A DNA stretch of 11,917 nt from Desulfovibrionaceae bacterium (lineage in GTDB: Bacteria; Desulfobacterota; Desulfovibrionia; Desulfovibrionales; Desulfovibrionaceae), in the NCBI GenBank assembly GCA_030539415.1, contig JAUNSE010000032.1:1-11917 (forward strand), given 5' to 3'. Of the stretch, positions 6,494 to 11,917 are shown one piece after another (position 1 is the first letter of the stretch; the number at the start of each line of letters is the position of its first letter). The position numbers and the translations under genes were made by a program. The notes beneath the pieces were generated by a model. It had not been told where the DNA came from and ran no database searches. It was given only the letters and a program-made list of their open reading frames with translations.

Positions 6494-6577
6494 AGTATAA
6501 ACATAAACGATTTTCGGAAAAAGGCAACGTTATGACCTTTGGCCGGGCTACTATGTGAAAAGTGTGTCTTGCGTCAA
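6494..6577 (-). promoter_or_regulatory. Candidate promoter region of the cytochrome b / CCG operon
   Basis: Two minus-strand candidates are seen. One is TTGACG (complement of 6572-6577) with CATAGT (complement of 6550-6555) at 16-base spacing, matching consensus 5/6 and 4/6. The other is a good -10, TATACT (complement of 6494-6499, 5/6), in an AT-rich stretch but without a clear -35. Starts would fall near 6543 or 6487, giving leaders of roughly 165-220 bases. I found no sigma-54 GG-N10-GC pair in the expected form. Confidence 0.35.
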
Positions 6578-6580
6578 TGA

Positions 6581-6592
6581 GCTGATATCAGC
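6581..6592. promoter_or_regulatory. 12-bp perfect palindrome just upstream of the candidate -35
   Basis: GCTGATATCAGC is its own reverse complement and lies 3 bp upstream of the TTGACG candidate (-35) of the cytochrome b operon. The position suits an activator or repressor dimer site. The regulator is not identifiable from the sequence. Confidence 0.35.
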
Positions 6593-6685
6593 CATAAAAT
6601 TGTGCTGCTGGCGCAAGCTTCCGGGAGGGAGGCGGAAAGGCGAATTTTTCCATGTGCCTGTCGGAACAGCGTTTGCGGAGCCGGT

Positions 6686-6730
6686 CGAAAAGCGAAAATA
6701 TTTTTTTCGCCCGAAAAGGGCATCCGAAAA
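6686..6730. repeat. Cluster of CGAAAA motifs with an inverted pair
   Basis: CGAAAA occurs at 6686-6691, 6693-6698, 6712-6717 and 6725-6730, and its complement TTTTCG at 6704-6709. The second copy and the complement form an inverted repeat GCGAAAA-N5-TTTTCGC (6692-6710). The cluster lies between the aminotransferase terminator and the candidate promoter of the cytochrome b operon. Confidence 0.4.
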
Positions 6731-6756
6731 ACAGGAACTTGTTTCACAAGGAGCGC

Positions 6757-6788
6757 AAAAAGGGAGGAAGCGCGGGCTTCCTCCCTTT
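6757..6788 (-). terminator. Intrinsic terminator of the alanine aminotransferase gene
   Basis: AAAGGGAGGAAGC (6759-6771) pairs perfectly with GCTTCCTCCCTTT (6776-6788), a 13-bp stem with a 4-base loop. On the minus strand a run of five T (complement of 6757-6761) overlaps and follows the stem. It starts 44 bases past the stop codon at 6833. Confidence 0.9.
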
Positions 6789-6832
6789 CTGAAAAATGTC
6801 ATGGCCCGCCATGAGGCGGGGCGGCAGCAGGG

Positions 6833-8011
6833 CTAGATGCCCTTCTTCAGCACGGCCTTGATGCCCTGGATGGCCTGGCGGATGCGCTTGTTGTTTTCAA
6901 TGAGCGCGAAGCGCACGTACTCGTCGCCCATCTGGCCGAAGCCGATGCCGGGCTGCACGGCCACATGGCCCTCGGTCAGCAGGAGCTTGGAGAATTCCAT
7001 GGATCCCATGGCGCGGAAGGGCTCGGGGATGCGGCCCCAGCAGAACATGGTGGCCTTGGGCGGCGTGATGGGCCAGCCCACGCGGTTGAGGCCGGCGCAC
7101 AGGCAGTCGCGGCGCTTGCGGTATTCGTCGCAGATCTTCTCCACGGCGTCGCGCGGAGCGTTGAGGCCCACGGTGGCGGCAATCTGGATGGGCTGGAAGA
7201 TGCCGTAGTCCAGATAGCTCTTGATGCGCGTGAGGGCGTGCACGAGGTCGGGATTGCCCAGGCAGAAGCCCATGCGCCAGCCGGCCATGGAGTAGCCCTT
7301 GGTCATGGAGTAGAATTCGACGCCCACGTCCATGGCGCCCTTCGCCTGCAGGAAACTCGGCGCCTCGTAGCCGTCGAAGCACAGGTCGGAGTAGGCCAGG
7401 TCATGGATGACCCACATCTTGTGCTCCTTGGCGAACTCGACGATGCGTTCGAAGAAGGCGAGATCCACGGTCTCGGTGGTGGGATTCTGCGGATAGCTCA
7501 GGATGAGCAGCTTGGGCTTGGGCCAGGTCTGTCTGGTGGCGGTCAGCAGATCCTCGAAGAAGTCCCTGCCCTCGGCCACGGGAATGCGGCGCACGTCGGC
7601 GCCGGCGATGACCGGAGCGTAGACATGGATGGGGTAGGTCGGGTCCGGAGCGAAGACCACGTCGCCGGGATTCAGCATGGCCAGGCACAGATGCGCGAAG
7701 CCCTCCTTGGAGCCGATGGTGGCGATGGCCTGGGTGTTCGGGTCAAGCTCCACGTTGTAGCGGCGGGCATAGAGGTCGCAGATGGCCTTGCGCAGGTTCG
7801 GTATGCCGCGGGAGACGGAATAGCGGTGGTTCACGGGCTTGCGCGCCGCCTCGCACAGCTTGTCGACGATGAATTTCGGCGTGGGCAGATCGGGATTGCC
7901 CATGGAAAGGTCGACGATGTCTATATTCTGCTGGCGGAGCTGCTTCTTGATGTCCCCAACAACAGCAAAAGCATAGGGAGGAAGGCGCTGTATTCTGTCG
8001 AACTCGAACAT
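6833..8011 (-). CDS. alaC: AlaC-type alanine (glutamate-pyruvate) aminotransferase, PLP fold type I
   Basis: A 392-aa cytoplasmic PLP enzyme expected to interconvert pyruvate plus glutamate with alanine plus 2-oxoglutarate. It is collinear with E. coli AlaC (YfdZ), with matching blocks such as RIQRLPPY at the N-terminus, DLSMGNPD (34-41), YSVSRGIP (64-71), TIGSKEG (98-104), DPTYPIHVY (123-131) and the C-terminal RFALIEN. Seen catalytic residues: the Schiff-base lysine K238 in SMTKGYSMAG, N176 in PQNPTT, D204 and Y207 in HDLAYSD, R246 in GWRMGF, and the substrate-carboxylate arginine R367. The start at 8011 has TGAGGA 5-9 bases upstream and gives the family's usual N-terminus. The frame stays open to 8347, but the added residues match no relative. 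It is a single gene with its own promoter and terminator, downstream of rpoC. Related LL-diaminopimelate aminotransferases share the fold; the AlaC-specific blocks favour alanine, though substrate is by homology only. Confidence 0.92.
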   Translation of the reverse strand: MFEFDRIQRLPPYAFAVVGDIKKQLRQQNIDIVDLSMGNPDLPTPKFIVDKLCEAARKPVNHRYSVSRGIPNLRKAICDLYARRYNVELDPNTQAIATIGSKEGFAHLCLAMLNPGDVVFAPDPTYPIHVYAPVIAGADVRRIPVAEGRDFFEDLLTATRQTWPKPKLLILSYPQNPTTETVDLAFFERIVEFAKEHKMWVIHDLAYSDLCFDGYEAPSFLQAKGAMDVGVEFYSMTKGYSMAGWRMGFCLGNPDLVHALTRIKSYLDYGIFQPIQIAATVGLNAPRDAVEKICDEYRKRRDCLCAGLNRVGWPITPPKATMFCWGRIPEPFRAMGSMEFSKLLLTEGHVAVQPGIGFGQMGDEYVRFALIENNKRIRQAIQGIKAVLKKGI

Positions 8012-8218
8012 ACTGTCCTCATAATAAAAAAAGTCAGAGTGCTCCCCGTTTTTTCCTCTGGCGCTGGCATGACGCCGCGGGAAGGCGTGGAAACATTCAT
8101 GACTGCTGAAGTGTCGGACTGGCCGGGGTGCGCAGACCTGCCGGGGGGGGGCGGCAGAAGGAGGAACTGTGCCCGGCCGCGTTCGCATCACGGACGGACT
8201 TTCTGCCTTACGATGTGA
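8012..8218 (-). other. Predicted 5' leader of the alanine aminotransferase gene
   Basis: About 200 bases lie between the predicted transcription start near 8212 and the start codon at 8011. The leader contains a hairpin with a poly-C loop (8138-8157), a short ACGCC/GGCGT inverted repeat near 8072-8088, and the ribosome-binding site. No known riboswitch pattern is recognisable. No U-run follows either hairpin. The rest appears unremarkable. Confidence 0.4.
8138..8157 (-). repeat. Hairpin with an eight-C loop and nine-base homopolymer
   Basis: The plus strand has nine consecutive G (8143-8151). Read on the minus strand this is a run of nine C flanked by CTGCCG and GGCAG. A 6-bp stem CTGCCG/CGGCAG would then present a loop of eight C. 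It lies in the predicted leader of the alanine aminotransferase gene, about 125 bases before the start codon. Confidence 0.45.
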
Positions 8219-8248
8219 TATATACCGATATTTCGGCCGGCTTGTAAA
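8219..8248 (-). promoter_or_regulatory. Probable sigma-70 promoter of the alanine aminotransferase gene
   Basis: On the minus strand TTTACA (complement of 8243-8248, 5/6 match) and TATATA (complement of 8219-8224, 5/6 match) are 18 bases apart. The -10 lies in a short AT-rich island in otherwise GC-rich DNA, downstream of the rpoC terminator. It is the best promoter match in the window. Confidence 0.6.
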
Positions 8249-8300
8249 GAGAGAAACTTCGTTCCGATCGTCTTCCGGGCAGGACGGGGCAGTCTTTCGG

Positions 8301-8337
8301 AAAAAAGAAGGCCCCTCCGCCGCATGGCGGAGGGGCC
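8301..8337 (-). terminator. Intrinsic terminator of the rpoC transcription unit
   Basis: GGCCCCTCCGCC (8310-8321) pairs perfectly with GGCGGAGGGGCC (8326-8337), a 12-bp GC-rich stem with a 4-base loop. On the minus strand it is followed by TTCTTTTTT (complement of 8301-8309). It lies about 40 bases past the rpoC stop codon. Confidence 0.93.
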
Positions 8338-8347
8338 GGTATTTCAT

Positions 8348-8367
8348 CTCCGGCCGGAAGGCCGGAG
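8348..8367 (-). repeat. Second hairpin between the rpoC stop codon and its terminator
   Basis: CTCCGGCC (8348-8355) and GGCCGGAG (8360-8367) form an 8-bp perfect stem with a four-base loop. It sits between the rpoC stop codon (8378) and the terminator, with no T-run of its own. It could aid termination or protect the transcript 3' end. Confidence 0.5.
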
Positions 8368-8377
8368 CGTCATTTCG

Positions 8378-11917
<3,540 letters not shown>

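Larger units (their letters stand above)
6321..6832. other. Gene-free region upstream of the cytochrome b operon
   Basis: These 512 bases lie between the aminotransferase stop and the cytochrome b start, both on the minus strand. No open frame here looks like a protein. The region holds the aminotransferase terminator (6757-6788), a small hairpin CCCGCC/GGCGGG near 6803-6820, a cluster of CGAAAA motifs (6686-6730), a 12-bp palindrome (6581-6592), two promoter candidates, and an 8-bp inverted repeat (6448-6465). The part from about 6480 to 6720 is distinctly more AT-rich than the flanking genes, which fits a regulatory region. Confidence 0.6.

Noticed and set aside
3621..6500. A 959-codon plus-strand open frame covering the opposite strand of both respiratory genes
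   Set aside because: It is the antisense of two genes with strong motifs. Its composition (Ala, Gly, Val, Asp, His, Glu repeats such as runs of EE and AA) is the usual mirror of GC-rich codons, and it shows no domain.
6965..8218. A 417-codon plus-strand open frame opposite the aminotransferase gene
   Set aside because: It is antisense to a gene with all PLP-enzyme motifs and is Gly/Val/His/Asp-rich, typical of a mirror frame.
8012..8347. N-terminal extension of the alanine aminotransferase (112 codons)
   Set aside because: It would overlap the rpoC terminator and the promoter at 8219-8248, and matches nothing in the family. The start at 8011 has a good ribosome-binding site.

Overview
The window looks like chromosomal DNA of a GC-rich, anaerobic, sulfate- or sulfite-reducing deltaproteobacterium, most likely of the Desulfovibrio/Bilophila group. 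The main reason is an adjacent pair of genes for a NarI-like membrane cytochrome b and a two-ferredoxin CCG-domain protein. This is the DsrMK/HdrED/TmcCB/HmcEF type of quinone-linked electron-transfer module. The RpoC, IlvA and AlaC sequences are of ordinary Proteobacteria type. The organism call is inference; no rRNA or species-specific marker is visible.

Layout from left to right. (1) Positions 1-246, minus: the N-terminal 82 residues of a PHP-domain phosphoesterase that runs off the left edge. (2) Positions 247-717: a divergent intergenic region with a candidate promoter and a strong GC hairpin ahead of ilvA. (3) Positions 718-2250, plus: ilvA, biosynthetic threonine ammonia-lyase with two C-terminal ACT-like regulatory domains. 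(4) Positions 2251-2504: convergent intergenic region with one intrinsic terminator for each strand. (5) Positions 2505-3509, minus: a 334-residue multi-pass membrane protein I do not recognise. (6) Positions 3756-6320, minus: the cytochrome b gene (5373-6320) followed after 18 bases by the CCG iron-sulfur gene (3756-5354), ended by a 16-bp-stem terminator. (7) Positions 6321-6832: gene-free region with promoter-like elements and several inverted repeats. (8) Positions 6833-8011, minus: an AlaC-type alanine aminotransferase with its own promoter, a leader of about 200 bases and a terminator. (9) Positions 8378-11917, minus: rpoC, missing about 225 N-terminal residues beyond the right edge and followed by a strong terminator.

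Except for ilvA and its divergent neighbour, all genes lie on the minus strand. Most transcription units are short and end in a long-stem intrinsic terminator. IlvA (threonine to 2-oxobutanoate, for isoleucine) and AlaC (pyruvate/glutamate to alanine) are both amino-acid enzymes but are not co-transcribed. The only evident functional module is the cytochrome b / CCG protein pair. It should move electrons between the menaquinone pool and a cytoplasmic thiol/disulfide-type or protein partner. It lacks dsrJOP or a periplasmic cytochrome c beside it, and its cytochrome appears to lack one conserved haem-ligand histidine. That pair is the most interesting part of the window. No CRISPR array, insertion sequence, prophage, tRNA or rRNA gene was found.
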